Of a stretch of DNA of 46,121 bases, positions 31,374 to 39,017 are shown in pieces. The stretch comes from Phil1 sp964546125 (GTDB taxonomy: Bacteria > Bacillota > Clostridia > Christensenellales > CAG-138): assembly GCA_964546125.1 (NCBI GenBank), contig CAZJIS010000005.1:1-46121 (forward strand), written 5' to 3'. Numbering within the stretch: position 1 is the stretch's first letter; every line of letters starts with the position of its first letter. The notes under the pieces are model-generated. The model made no database searches, was not told the DNA's origin, and saw nothing but the letters and a program-made list of their open reading frames with translations. Made by a program: the position numbers and the translations under genes.

Positions 31374-33650
31374 ATGAAGCTGGACAAAACCGTGCAAAGG
31401 CTTGTCGACGGCTACGGCAGTTGGGCAAGCGACGAAAAGCTCAGCAACTGCCCCGGCGGCACGGGCCTGATGACCCGGGAGCTTTATCCCTACGACGTGA
31501 TGTTCTCGCCCATTAAGGTGAACCGCACCACGATCAAGAACCGCCTCGTGATGGCGCCCATGGGCAACATCGATATGGCCGAGGAGACCGGGCGCCCCAA
31601 TGACAAGATGATCCAATACTTCATCGCGCGCGCCAAGGGCGGCGTGGGGCTGATCACCACGGGCCTCATCCCTGTGAGCCACGGCGTGGACCCCTCTGTC
31701 ACCGAGCTTGGGCAGCTTTCCTACTTCCCGCGCATCGACCGCAGCCGCACCGTGCTCGCCGGCTGGCGCGACCTTGCGCAGGGCTGCCACAGCTTTGGCG
31801 CGAAGATCTTCGTGCAGCTCACGCCGGGCCTCGGGCGTGTCGGGAACCCGCAATGTTTGATCAATGAGCTTAAGTTCCCGGTGTCGGCCTCCATGAACCC
31901 CAATTTCTACATTTCGCAGATTCCCTGCATGCCGCTCACCGACGCGAAGCTTCGCCGCATTATCAAAAACGCGGGACAGGCCGCGGCGGATGCCGTGGCC
32001 TGCGGGCTCGACGGCGTTTATCTGCATGGGCATGAAGGATATTTGCTTGAGCAGCTCACGAACCCCGCGTTCAACCGCAGGAAGCTTGGGCGCTATGCCG
32101 ACTGCGAGCGCTTCGGCCTCGACCTCATCCGCGAGATCCGCCGCCGCGTGGGGCCGCATTTCCCGGTGATGTACCGCATTGACCTCTCGCTCGCGCTCAA
32201 CGAAACATATGGCGCCGAGATGGACACGAACCCCTCGCTCAAAAAATTCAGGAACGGCCGCACCATCGACGAGACCCTTTCCTACATGAAAAACCTCGTG
32301 GGCGCGGGCGTCGATATGTTCGACGTGGACCTTGGCTGTTACGATAACTGGTGGCTGCCGCATCCCCCCTCCGGCATGCCCGCGGGCTGCTTCCTCGAGG
32401 TGGCCGAGATCGCGAAGAAATTCTTTAAGCAAAACAACATCCTCTCGAACGCGGGCGTCGAGGTGCCCGTCGTGGCGGTCGGCAAACTCGGCTACCCCGA
32501 CATCGCCGAACAGGCCCTTCGCGATGGGAAGGCCGACATGATCATGCTCGGCCGCCCGCTGCTCGCGGACCCCGAATGGCCCAATAAAGCCTATGCCGGC
32601 CGCGTTGCGGACATCCGCCCCTGCATCGGCTGCCAGGAGGGCTGCATCAACGAGTTCGTCGATGGCGGCCACCCCCAGTGCGCGGTCAACCCCCGCACGG
32701 CTTTTGAGGATATTTACCCCGCCATCCCCGCCCCGGCCCCGGTCAAAAAGAAGCTCGCCGTCGTCGGCGCGGGCCCCGCGGGCGTTGTGACGGCGCTCGT
32801 CGCCGCCGAGCGCGGGCACGCGGTCGATCTATTTGAAAAGAGCGGCGCCATCGGCGGCCGCGTCGTGCCGGGCAGCCGCCCGCGCATCAAGTTCGATGTG
32901 GATAATTACCGCCTCTATCTCGAGCGCCAGCTCAGGCAGGCCGCGGACGAGGGCAAGCTGAACCTCCGCCTCAACCAGGCGCCCGGCGCGCAGGAATTGA
33001 AGGATGCGGGCTATGACGCCATCGTCTTTGCCGTGGGCACGCGCAACGCAATCCCGCCGATCCCCGGCCTTGAGAAGGTGAACGCCGTGCAGGCGGTCGA
33101 TGTGCTCATGGATGCGCCCGAGAGCCTCGGCCGCAAAAAGGCCGTGATCATCGGCGGCGGCGTGGTCGGCTGCGAAACCGCCTATTACCTTAAATATGAA
33201 AAAGGCATGGACGTGAGCGTTGTGGAGATGCTGCCGCATTTTATGGAGGGCGTTTGCACCGCAAACCGCGGCCACCTGATTTATTATTTAAAGAAGGCGG
33301 GCGTGCGCCTCATAAACTGCGCGAAGGTCACGGAATTTACGGAAAACGCCGTCAAGCTTATGTGCAACACGCACAAGAACGTGCCCAACCCTTACGACAC
33401 ATGGAGCCCGATTTTGCCCAAGAACATCGAGAACCCGCTCGCGCCGAAACTCGGCGAAGAACTTTCGGAACTGACGCTTGACGCGGACCTTGTGGTGCTC
33501 GCCACCGGCGGAAGACCCGACGACACGCTCTTCTTCGAAGCGCAGCGCATGCACGCGGCGCCCGAACTCTATAACATCGGCGATAGTTTCTACGCGGGCA
33601 AAATCCATGAAGCGACGCGTTCGGCTTACGCCCTCGCGACAAAAATATAA
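31374..33650 (+). CDS. Old-yellow-enzyme-type Fe-S flavoprotein (enoate / 2,4-dienoyl-CoA reductase family)
   Basis: 758 residues, somewhat longer than the ~670 of FadH-type enzymes; ATG at 31374 with AAGGAGG. Residues ~35-400 are the FMN-binding TIM barrel (NRLVMAPMGNIDM; LDGVYLHGHEGYLLEQLTNP with catalytic-site His208/His210; ADMIMLGRPLLADPEW). Cys417, 420, 424 and 436 (CIGCQEGC and QCAVNP) bind a [4Fe-4S] cluster. Residues ~460-758 are FAD/NAD(P)H domains (VVGAGPAGVVTALVA; IIGGGVVGCETAYYL). An extra ~35-residue N-terminal arm precedes the barrel. It would reduce an activated C=C bond using NAD(P)H. It is followed 15 bp later by the aconitase X large subunit. Confidence 0.92.
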   Translation: MKLDKTVQRLVDGYGSWASDEKLSNCPGGTGLMTRELYPYDVMFSPIKVNRTTIKNRLVMAPMGNIDMAEETGRPNDKMIQYFIARAKGGVGLITTGLIPVSHGVDPSVTELGQLSYFPRIDRSRTVLAGWRDLAQGCHSFGAKIFVQLTPGLGRVGNPQCLINELKFPVSASMNPNFYISQIPCMPLTDAKLRRIIKNAGQAAADAVACGLDGVYLHGHEGYLLEQLTNPAFNRRKLGRYADCERFGLDLIREIRRRVGPHFPVMYRIDLSLALNETYGAEMDTNPSLKKFRNGRTIDETLSYMKNLVGAGVDMFDVDLGCYDNWWLPHPPSGMPAGCFLEVAEIAKKFFKQNNILSNAGVEVPVVAVGKLGYPDIAEQALRDGKADMIMLGRPLLADPEWPNKAYAGRVADIRPCIGCQEGCINEFVDGGHPQCAVNPRTAFEDIYPAIPAPAPVKKKLAVVGAGPAGVVTALVAAERGHAVDLFEKSGAIGGRVVPGSRPRIKFDVDNYRLYLERQLRQAADEGKLNLRLNQAPGAQELKDAGYDAIVFAVGTRNAIPPIPGLEKVNAVQAVDVLMDAPESLGRKKAVIIGGGVVGCETAYYLKYEKGMDVSVVEMLPHFMEGVCTANRGHLIYYLKKAGVRLINCAKVTEFTENAVKLMCNTHKNVPNPYDTWSPILPKNIENPLAPKLGEELSELTLDADLVVLATGGRPDDTLFFEAQRMHAAPELYNIGDSFYAGKIHEATRSAYALATKI

Positions 33651-33665
33651 AAGGGAGGTTTTGGC

Positions 33666-34946
33666 ATGGCAATGAAGCTAACGCCCGAGCAGCAGTCGAT
33701 TTTAGATGGCGGCATGGGCGAGGTGAAAGCGAAGGTCATGAAGACCCTCGTGCTCTACGGCGAAACGTTCGGCGCAACCGAAATGGAGCCGGTGACCGGC
33801 GAATTCGGCCACATCGTGACGAGCTTCGGCCTTTCGGTGATGAAGCCCGTGTATGAACTGATGGACGAACTCATCGAGGGCGGCGCGCTCGCGGGGCAGA
33901 AGTTCAGCGCGGACCCGCGGCCGCTCGATAAAAACGTGCCCTCGAATTTCATGCAGGACCTTGTGTTCAAGTTCATGTATGGCAAGCAGGAAGCCTATGA
34001 AGCGCAATTGATGGAGCTTGGCATCATGGGCGAGGATGCGTTCACCTGCACCTGCTACATGGATGAGGTCGGCAACACCCCCAACGAGGGCGATGTGCTG
34101 AGTTGGGCCGAGAGCAGCGCGGTTGTGTATGCCAACAGCGTGCTGGGCGCGCGCTGCAACCGCAACAGCGGCATCATCGAGCTGTTCGGCAGCATTGTCG
34201 GCTATGTGCCGAAGTTTGGCTTTTTGACGGACGAGGGGCGCAAGGCGACATGGATCGTCGAAGTCAACACGACTGGAAAACCCGAGGCGCAGATATTGGG
34301 CTCCGCCATCGGCATGAAGGTCATGGAAGATGTGCCCTATGTGCGCGGGCTCGACCGTTTCCTTGGGAACGAGCTCAACGCCGAGGCGAAGAGCTACCTC
34401 AAGGATTTCGGCGCGGCGACCGCATCCAACGGCGCCGTCGGCCTCTACCACATCGCGGGCCTCACGCCCGAAGCAAAGGCGCAAGGCGAGGCGCTCCTCG
34501 CGCCCGGCGCGAAAACCTATGTGATCGACGACGCCGAGCTTAAGCGCGTGAAGGAGAGCTACCCCGTCATCTGGAAGGACGCGAACGCGAAGCCCAAACT
34601 CTGTTTCGTGGGCTGCCCGCACCTCTCGATCGGCCAGCTCTCCCAATGGACGCGCGATCTTGAAACGGGGCTTGCGGCCGCGGGCCGCGCGAAGGTCGCG
34701 GTTCCTTTGGTGCTCACCTGCGCGCCCGCCGTGCGCAAGGCGCTTGAAAACAGGCAGGAGAGCAAAAAGCTCGCGGCGATGGGCGTTGTCGTTTCCTCCA
34801 TTTGCCCGCTCATGTATATGAACAACCCTTTGTGCGGCAAAATGCCCGTGATCACAAACTCCAACAAACTTCGCACCTACACGAGCGCGCGCTATTATAC
34901 GGACGCGGAAATCCTCACCTATGTCACAAAGGGGGTGCTCTCATGA
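33666..34946 (+). CDS. Aconitase X, large (catalytic) subunit
   Basis: 426 residues; ATG at 33666 after GGGAGG. The chain begins MKLTPEQQSILDG as in AcnX proteins, continues with GEFGHIVTSFG, then AESSAVVYANSVLGARCNRN, a family signature (Thr is more usual where Cys164 stands). Late cysteines Cys313 and Cys317 (CFVGCPH), Cys352 (LTCAPAV) and Cys380 (SSICPLM) are candidates for the Fe-S ligands. Characterised relatives are archaeal phosphomevalonate dehydratase and bacterial cis-3-hydroxy-L-proline dehydratase. Here the enzyme is split in two subunits, as in archaea, and sits with an enoate-type reductase, so a different hydroxyacid substrate is possible. Confidence 0.9.
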   Translation: MAMKLTPEQQSILDGGMGEVKAKVMKTLVLYGETFGATEMEPVTGEFGHIVTSFGLSVMKPVYELMDELIEGGALAGQKFSADPRPLDKNVPSNFMQDLVFKFMYGKQEAYEAQLMELGIMGEDAFTCTCYMDEVGNTPNEGDVLSWAESSAVVYANSVLGARCNRNSGIIELFGSIVGYVPKFGFLTDEGRKATWIVEVNTTGKPEAQILGSAIGMKVMEDVPYVRGLDRFLGNELNAEAKSYLKDFGAATASNGAVGLYHIAGLTPEAKAQGEALLAPGAKTYVIDDAELKRVKESYPVIWKDANAKPKLCFVGCPHLSIGQLSQWTRDLETGLAAAGRAKVAVPLVLTCAPAVRKALENRQESKKLAAMGVVVSSICPLMYMNNPLCGKMPVITNSNKLRTYTSARYYTDAEILTYVTKGVLS

Positions 34947-35383
34947 AGCAGTTCAAAGGGCGCTGCGTGGTTCCGGGCGAGGCCCGCGCCGAGGCGCTGG
35001 TTTCCCACGGCGGCTTCAACACGCTTGCAAGCTTCCAAAAAGCGCTGATGTTCGGGGATAAACAAGCCAAGTGCTCCGACCAGAACAACCCCGACCTCTA
35101 TGGCAAGCCCATGATCGGCAAAGCCCTGTGCTTGCCGCAGACCATCGGCTCCACGACGGGCGGCATGGTGTTCTACGCCGCGGCGGCGCTCGGGCAGCAG
35201 CCCGCGTGCCTGCTGTTTGCAAAGCCGATCGATTCCCTCGCCGCGGCCGGCGCGATTCTTGCCTATGTTTGGAGCGAGTCGCCCATGCCCACGGTCGATA
35301 ACCTCGGCGACGAGTTCCTCGATTATGTCAAAACCGGCATGAGCGTCACCGTCGGCGCGGACGGCGTGGTGACGGTAGAGTAA
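34943..35383 (+). CDS. Aconitase X, small (swivel, DUF126) subunit
   Basis: 146 residues; ATG at 34943 overlaps the large-subunit stop by four bases (ATGA), giving equimolar translation. Swivel fold with GEARAEALVSHGGFNT, YGKPMIGKALCLPQ, GSTTGGMVFY (Ser70 at the position of the conserved catalytic-loop Ser) and a closing DYVKTGMSVTVGADG strand pair. It completes the aconitase X active site. Residues ~28-50 (LASFQKALMFGDKQAKC) are unlike the usual DxxTG-type segment I recall, hinting at a divergent substrate pocket. Confidence 0.9.
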   Translation: MKQFKGRCVVPGEARAEALVSHGGFNTLASFQKALMFGDKQAKCSDQNNPDLYGKPMIGKALCLPQTIGSTTGGMVFYAAAALGQQPACLLFAKPIDSLAAAGAILAYVWSESPMPTVDNLGDEFLDYVKTGMSVTVGADGVVTVE

Positions 35384-35401
35384 ATTCACAAACGCGTAAA
35401 C

Positions 35402-35438
35402 TGAGCAACGGCCCCCATAAAACAGGGGCCGTTGCTCA
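35402..35438. terminator. Strong bidirectional hairpin terminator
   Basis: Fourteen-base-pair perfect stem (35402-35415 with 35425-35438), loop CATAAAACA. It ends the aconitase X operon and, from the other side, the GNAT/ABC transcript (stop 35465). T tracts on both sides are poor, but stem strength and position are convincing. Confidence 0.8.
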
Positions 35439-35464
35439 ATCCGTTTCGTTGCTCTTTTATAACA

Positions 35465-36079
35465 TCACGCCCATTGCCCCGGCAGCTTGCGTTTTGGCAT
35501 AAAGGGAAACTTTTTATCGTAATCTTCCACCTTCTCGGGCGGCAGGTTTTGGAACGCTTCGGTTTCATAGAACTTGCCGCGCACGCCATAAAGGCCGCCC
35601 GGCACGAGTTCGATGCCCATAAACGCGGGGAAGTTTTTGCCCGACGGGGTCGTAATGCCGAAGGTATCGCACGGACGGAAACCGAAGCGCGGGTAATAAT
35701 CCGGCTCGCCGTAAATCAAAATGGCGCGGTGGCCAAGCGCGCGCGCAAGCGCCATCGTGTGCAGGAGGAGCGCGCCGCCCACGCCCTTTTTCTGGTGCGC
35801 GGGGTCCACGCAAAGCGGGCCGAAAGCCAACACGGGCGTTTGCGTTTTTTCATCTTCGACCAGCGCGCGCGAATACCAAATGCCGCCGACAACCGCGCCG
35901 TCGAGCTCCGCAACGCGCGAGAGCGAGGGGATGTAAGCTTCATCGCGCCGCAAAACATGCAAAAGATAGTGCTCGTCGCACCCGGGGCGGTGCAGGTTCC
36001 AAAAGGCGCGCCTGGCGATGAGCTCCGAGGCGTAATAGTCCTTTTCGGTCTCTTCGCGCAGGATGAGTCCCTCGAGCAT
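35465..36079 (-). CDS. GNAT N-acetyltransferase (YhbS-like)
   Basis: 204 residues from ATG at 36079 (GGAGGG five bases upstream). Acetyl-CoA motif VDPAHQKKGVGGALL preceded by the LAFGPLCVD strand, then ILIYGEPDYYPRFGFRPCD, the YhbS/predicted-acetyltransferase signature. Substrate unknown. It follows the ABC transporter by 22 bp and is probably co-transcribed. Confidence 0.9.
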   Translation of the reverse strand: MLEGLILREETEKDYYASELIARRAFWNLHRPGCDEHYLLHVLRRDEAYIPSLSRVAELDGAVVGGIWYSRALVEDEKTQTPVLAFGPLCVDPAHQKKGVGGALLLHTMALARALGHRAILIYGEPDYYPRFGFRPCDTFGITTPSGKNFPAFMGIELVPGGLYGVRGKFYETEAFQNLPPEKVEDYDKKFPFMPKRKLPGQWA

Positions 36080-36101
36080 GCTTTCCCTCCCGGCTGCGTC
36101 G

Positions 36102-37475
36102 TTATTCGCGGAACTGGTATTGATAGAGCCCCTCGTAAATGCCATGGTTGACCATGAGCTCCTCGTGCGTGCCGCGCTCGGCGATGCCATCCTTGGTGAG
36201 CACAATGATCTCATCCGCATTCTTGATGGTGGAGAGCCTGTGGGCGACGACGAGGCAGGTACGGTCGCGCGCAAGCTCCGAGAGGGACTGCTGGATCAGC
36301 ATTTCCGTCGCGTTATCCAAAGCGCTCGTTGCCTCGTCGAGGATGAGAATCGCCGGGTTTTTCAAAAAGACGCGCGCGATCGAAATGCGCTGCTTCTGCC
36401 CGCCGGAGAGCTTGATGCCGCGCTCGCCCACGCTCGTGTCGTAGCCCTCGTCGAGGGTCAAAATGTGGTCGTGGATGTTGGCCTTCTTCGCGGCGGCGAT
36501 GATCTCTTCCTCCGTCGCCTCGAGGTTGCCGTAGGCGATGTTCTCGCGGATGGAGCCGTTGAAGAGGAACACATCCTGCTGCACGATGCCGATGTTCTTG
36601 CGCAGCGAATAGCGCGTCAGATCGCGGATGTCGATGCCGTCGATGGTGATGCGGCCGCTGTCGATCTCGTAGAAACGCGGTATCAAATTGCAAAGCGTCG
36701 TTTTGCCGCCGCCCGAGGGGCCCACGAGCGCCACCGTATGCCCGCGCTCGATGTGCATCGTCAGGTGGGAGATGACCTTTGCGTCCTGATCGGCCGCGTC
36801 CGAGTTGAGGTAGCGGAAGCTCACATCCTCAAAATCGATCGTGCCTTCAAGCGAGGCCGCCTCGATCGTGCCGCCGTCCTCCTCGTCGCGCTCTTCCATC
36901 ACCTCGTGGAAGCGGCGGAAGCCCGTCATGCCGTCCTGCAACTGCTCGAAGAGCGAAACGATGCGATTGATGGGCTTCAGGAACATCGTGATGTAGAGCA
37001 AAAACGCCGCGAAATCGCCCGCGTCGATCTTGCCGTAGTAAAAGAACAATCCGCCCACGGTGAGCACCACCAAATAGAGGAAGTCGTTGAAAAACGCCAT
37101 GCCCGAAAAGAACGCGCCCATCGCGCGGTAGGCTCGGCCGCGCGCCCGCTTGTAGCGCTCGTTGGCGACGTTGAACTTGCGGCTTTCATGCGGCGCGGCG
37201 GTGTAGGAGCGGGAAACGCGGATGCCCGCGATCGCCGTTTCGATGTTGGCGTTGACCTCTGCGACCTCCTCGCGCGTTTTGCGGAACGCCGTGTTCATTT
37301 GGCTGCGCATTTTCCAGGCGAACAGCACCATAAAAGGGACCACCGCAAACACGATCAGCGAGAGGTAGATGTTGATCGAGGCGAGCATCACAAAGGAGCC
37401 GATGAGCATGATGCTCGAAATGAAAAGATCCTCCGGGCCGTGGTGGGCAAGCTCGCTCACATCCTGCAAATCGCT
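36102..37475 (-). CDS. Type I ABC exporter (fused membrane and ATPase domains), N terminus lost in gap
   Basis: 457 residues remain, running into the N run at 37475. The seen part starts in the second or third transmembrane helix (SIMLIGSFVMLASINIYLSLIVF), includes further helices (FFNDFLYLVVLTVGGLFFYYG), then the nucleotide-binding domain with Walker A GPSGGGKTT, Q-loop GIVQQDVFLFNGSIRENIAYG, signature LSGGQKQR, Walker B ILILDEATSALD and His-switch VAHRLST. Family members are ~580-600 residues, so roughly 120-140 N-terminal residues are missing, more than 100 N can hold. Homo- or heterodimeric multidrug/lipid exporter; substrate unknown. Confidence 0.9.
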   Translation of the reverse strand, partial: SDLQDVSELAHHGPEDLFISSIMLIGSFVMLASINIYLSLIVFAVVPFMVLFAWKMRSQMNTAFRKTREEVAEVNANIETAIAGIRVSRSYTAAPHESRKFNVANERYKRARGRAYRAMGAFFSGMAFFNDFLYLVVLTVGGLFFYYGKIDAGDFAAFLLYITMFLKPINRIVSLFEQLQDGMTGFRRFHEVMEERDEEDGGTIEAASLEGTIDFEDVSFRYLNSDAADQDAKVISHLTMHIERGHTVALVGPSGGGKTTLCNLIPRFYEIDSGRITIDGIDIRDLTRYSLRKNIGIVQQDVFLFNGSIRENIAYGNLEATEEEIIAAAKKANIHDHILTLDEGYDTSVGERGIKLSGGQKQRISIARVFLKNPAILILDEATSALDNATEMLIQQSLSELARDRTCLVVAHRLSTIKNADEIIVLTKDGIAERGTHEELMVNHGIYEGLYQYQFRE

Positions 37476-37575
37476 NNNNNNNNNNNNNNNNNNNNNNNNN
37501 NNNNNNNNNNNNNNNNNNNNNNNNNNNNNNNNNNNNNNNNNNNNNNNNNNNNNNNNNNNNNNNNNNNNNNNNNNN
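37476..37575. other. Assembly gap, 100 N
   Basis: Exactly 100 undetermined bases, a conventional placeholder. It removes the start of the ABC exporter. The 60 bp on its right (37576-37635) are very G-rich and hold a GCGCCCGG-GGAA-CCGGGCGC hairpin (37609-37628) just after the DUF4956 stop, likely the terminator of the CotH operon. Confidence 0.95.
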
Positions 37576-37635
37576 GGCCGGCCGGCGGAGGGCGGAGGCG
37601 AATGGGGGGCGCCCGGGGAACCGGGCGCTTATCGA

Positions 37636-38289
37636 TCAGGAAACGATGTCCCCCTGGTGCGAGATGAGGGCCGCGTCAAAAACGCCCTCCACGCGCAGGA
37701 ATTTTTCAACAAAGGCGGTTTCATTTTCGCGCAGGCGCACTTCCATCGTCAGTTCAATGCCATCGCGCTGCACGGTTTTGCTCTTGAGCCGGCCGCCGGG
37801 CAATTGCTTGATCATCTGCTTGATCTGGCCCGAGGCCGCTTCGTCATAATGGATAATCAGCAAAAACGGCTGCGTGCCTTTGCCGCGGAACGCCGAAAGC
37901 AGCACCATCACCGCGCCGATGACGATCGCGGAGATCGCCGCCACGTCAAAGAATCTCGTGCCGATGGCGATGCCCTCGCCCACGGCCCAGAACATAAACA
38001 CCGTGTCGATCGGGTCCTTGATGGCCGTGCGGAAACGGATGATCGAGAGCGCGCCCACCATGCCGAGACTCAGCGCGAGAGAGTTGTTGATCAGCATGAG
38101 CATCAGGCTCGTCACCATCGTGAGCATGATAAGGCCCACGTTGAAGTTGCGGGAGTACATCACGCCGCCGAACGTCTTCTTATAAATGAAGAAAAGGAAT
38201 AGGCCGACGCCCAGCGCGATCACGAGCGTCGCTACGACCTGCAGCGGGTTCATGGTCGTTTTAAAAATATCGCTGAATGAGAAATCCAT
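37636..38289 (-). CDS. DUF4956 membrane protein
   Basis: 217 residues; ATG at 38289 with AAGGAGGG upstream. Four hydrophobic helices (VVATLVIALGVGLFLFFIY, VGLIMLTMVTSLMLMLI, an IDTVFMFWAVGEGIAIG stretch and AISAIVIGAVMVLLSAF), with the family signature SLGMVGALSIIRFRTAIKDP between helices two and three, followed by a soluble C-terminal ferredoxin-like domain (~140-217). DUF4956 proteins have no known biochemical role but travel with VTC-domain and CotH proteins, as here. Confidence 0.9.
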   Translation of the reverse strand: MDFSFSDIFKTTMNPLQVVATLVIALGVGLFLFFIYKKTFGGVMYSRNFNVGLIMLTMVTSLMLMLINNSLALSLGMVGALSIIRFRTAIKDPIDTVFMFWAVGEGIAIGTRFFDVAAISAIVIGAVMVLLSAFRGKGTQPFLLIIHYDEAASGQIKQMIKQLPGGRLKSKTVQRDGIELTMEVRLRENETAFVEKFLRVEGVFDAALISHQGDIVS

Positions 38290-38309
38290 AAAAAAAGTCC
38301 CTCCTTATT

Positions 38310-39017
38310 TCACAGCTCAAACTTGCGGCACAGCGCATATTTGCTCACGGCGCTGCGCGCATGCGCGTCGATTTGCAACAGCGCGCGCACGTAGGTGGAT
38401 AGGTAGCGGTTGAATTTGACCTCGAGCACCATATCGTAATCATCGATCACCGGGTAGGTGGGCACATTGGGGTCAAACAGCGCCGTTGAACGGTAGCTCG
38501 TGCGCACGTTTTTATCGAAGGTGATGCGCACATCCTCTATCGGGAACACATAGGGCTCGCGCATATAATCAACCATCACCACCGGGCGCAGCGGGCGCAG
38601 CGTGAACTCGGCGAACATGCGCCGCGCAAAAGGCTCCGGCCGGCGCAGCAAAAACGTGTGCTGTCCGCGGCGCAAAGCCTCATATTCCGGGCGTGAGAGC
38701 ATGAGCGACTGTTTTTGGATGAAGCCGTTCTCCTTATGTTTGCACTCGAGCTTAATCTCACGGTCGCGCATGTTGTAGATGCGGATGCGGAATTTATCGC
38801 GGTCGTCCACGCCGTCAAGCTTCTCGCGAAAGGCGCTGTCGTCCGTGTCGTCGAAGTAGAGGCTGCGGATGAAATACTCGCCGCCATTTTTCGCGGCGTT
38901 TTGATCCTGCTCCATTGTAAGCGAGAGCTTGCGGCGAAGCAAGGTGTAATCGCCCTGATTGATGTAATATTTCAGTTCGTGCCTGTAACCGGGGGCCGTT
39001 TTCGCGTTCGCCATCAT
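38310..39017 (-). CDS. VTC-domain protein (polyphosphate polymerase-like)
   Basis: 235 residues; ATG at 39017 overlaps the cotH stop by four bases (ATGA). Tunnel-fold residues of the triphosphate-tunnel VTC family: YRHELKYYIN at the start, YFIRSLYFDDTDDSAFREKLDG, KFRIRIYN, IKLECKHKENGFIQKQ, VRITFDKNVRTS and MVLEVKFNRYL. The alternating Lys/Arg/Glu pattern that lines the tunnel is intact. Yeast Vtc4 makes polyphosphate from ATP; bacterial homologues in CotH clusters are not proven to. No SPX domain. Confidence 0.92.
   Translation of the reverse strand: MMANAKTAPGYRHELKYYINQGDYTLLRRKLSLTMEQDQNAAKNGGEYFIRSLYFDDTDDSAFREKLDGVDDRDKFRIRIYNMRDREIKLECKHKENGFIQKQSLMLSRPEYEALRRGQHTFLLRRPEPFARRMFAEFTLRPLRPVVMVDYMREPYVFPIEDVRITFDKNVRTSYRSTALFDPNVPTYPVIDDYDMVLEVKFNRYLSTYVRALLQIDAHARSAVSKYALCRKFEL

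Noticed and set aside
31169..31387. A 72-codon minus-strand frame between the divergent promoters
   Set aside because: It covers both promoters and the reductase start region, and resembles no known protein.
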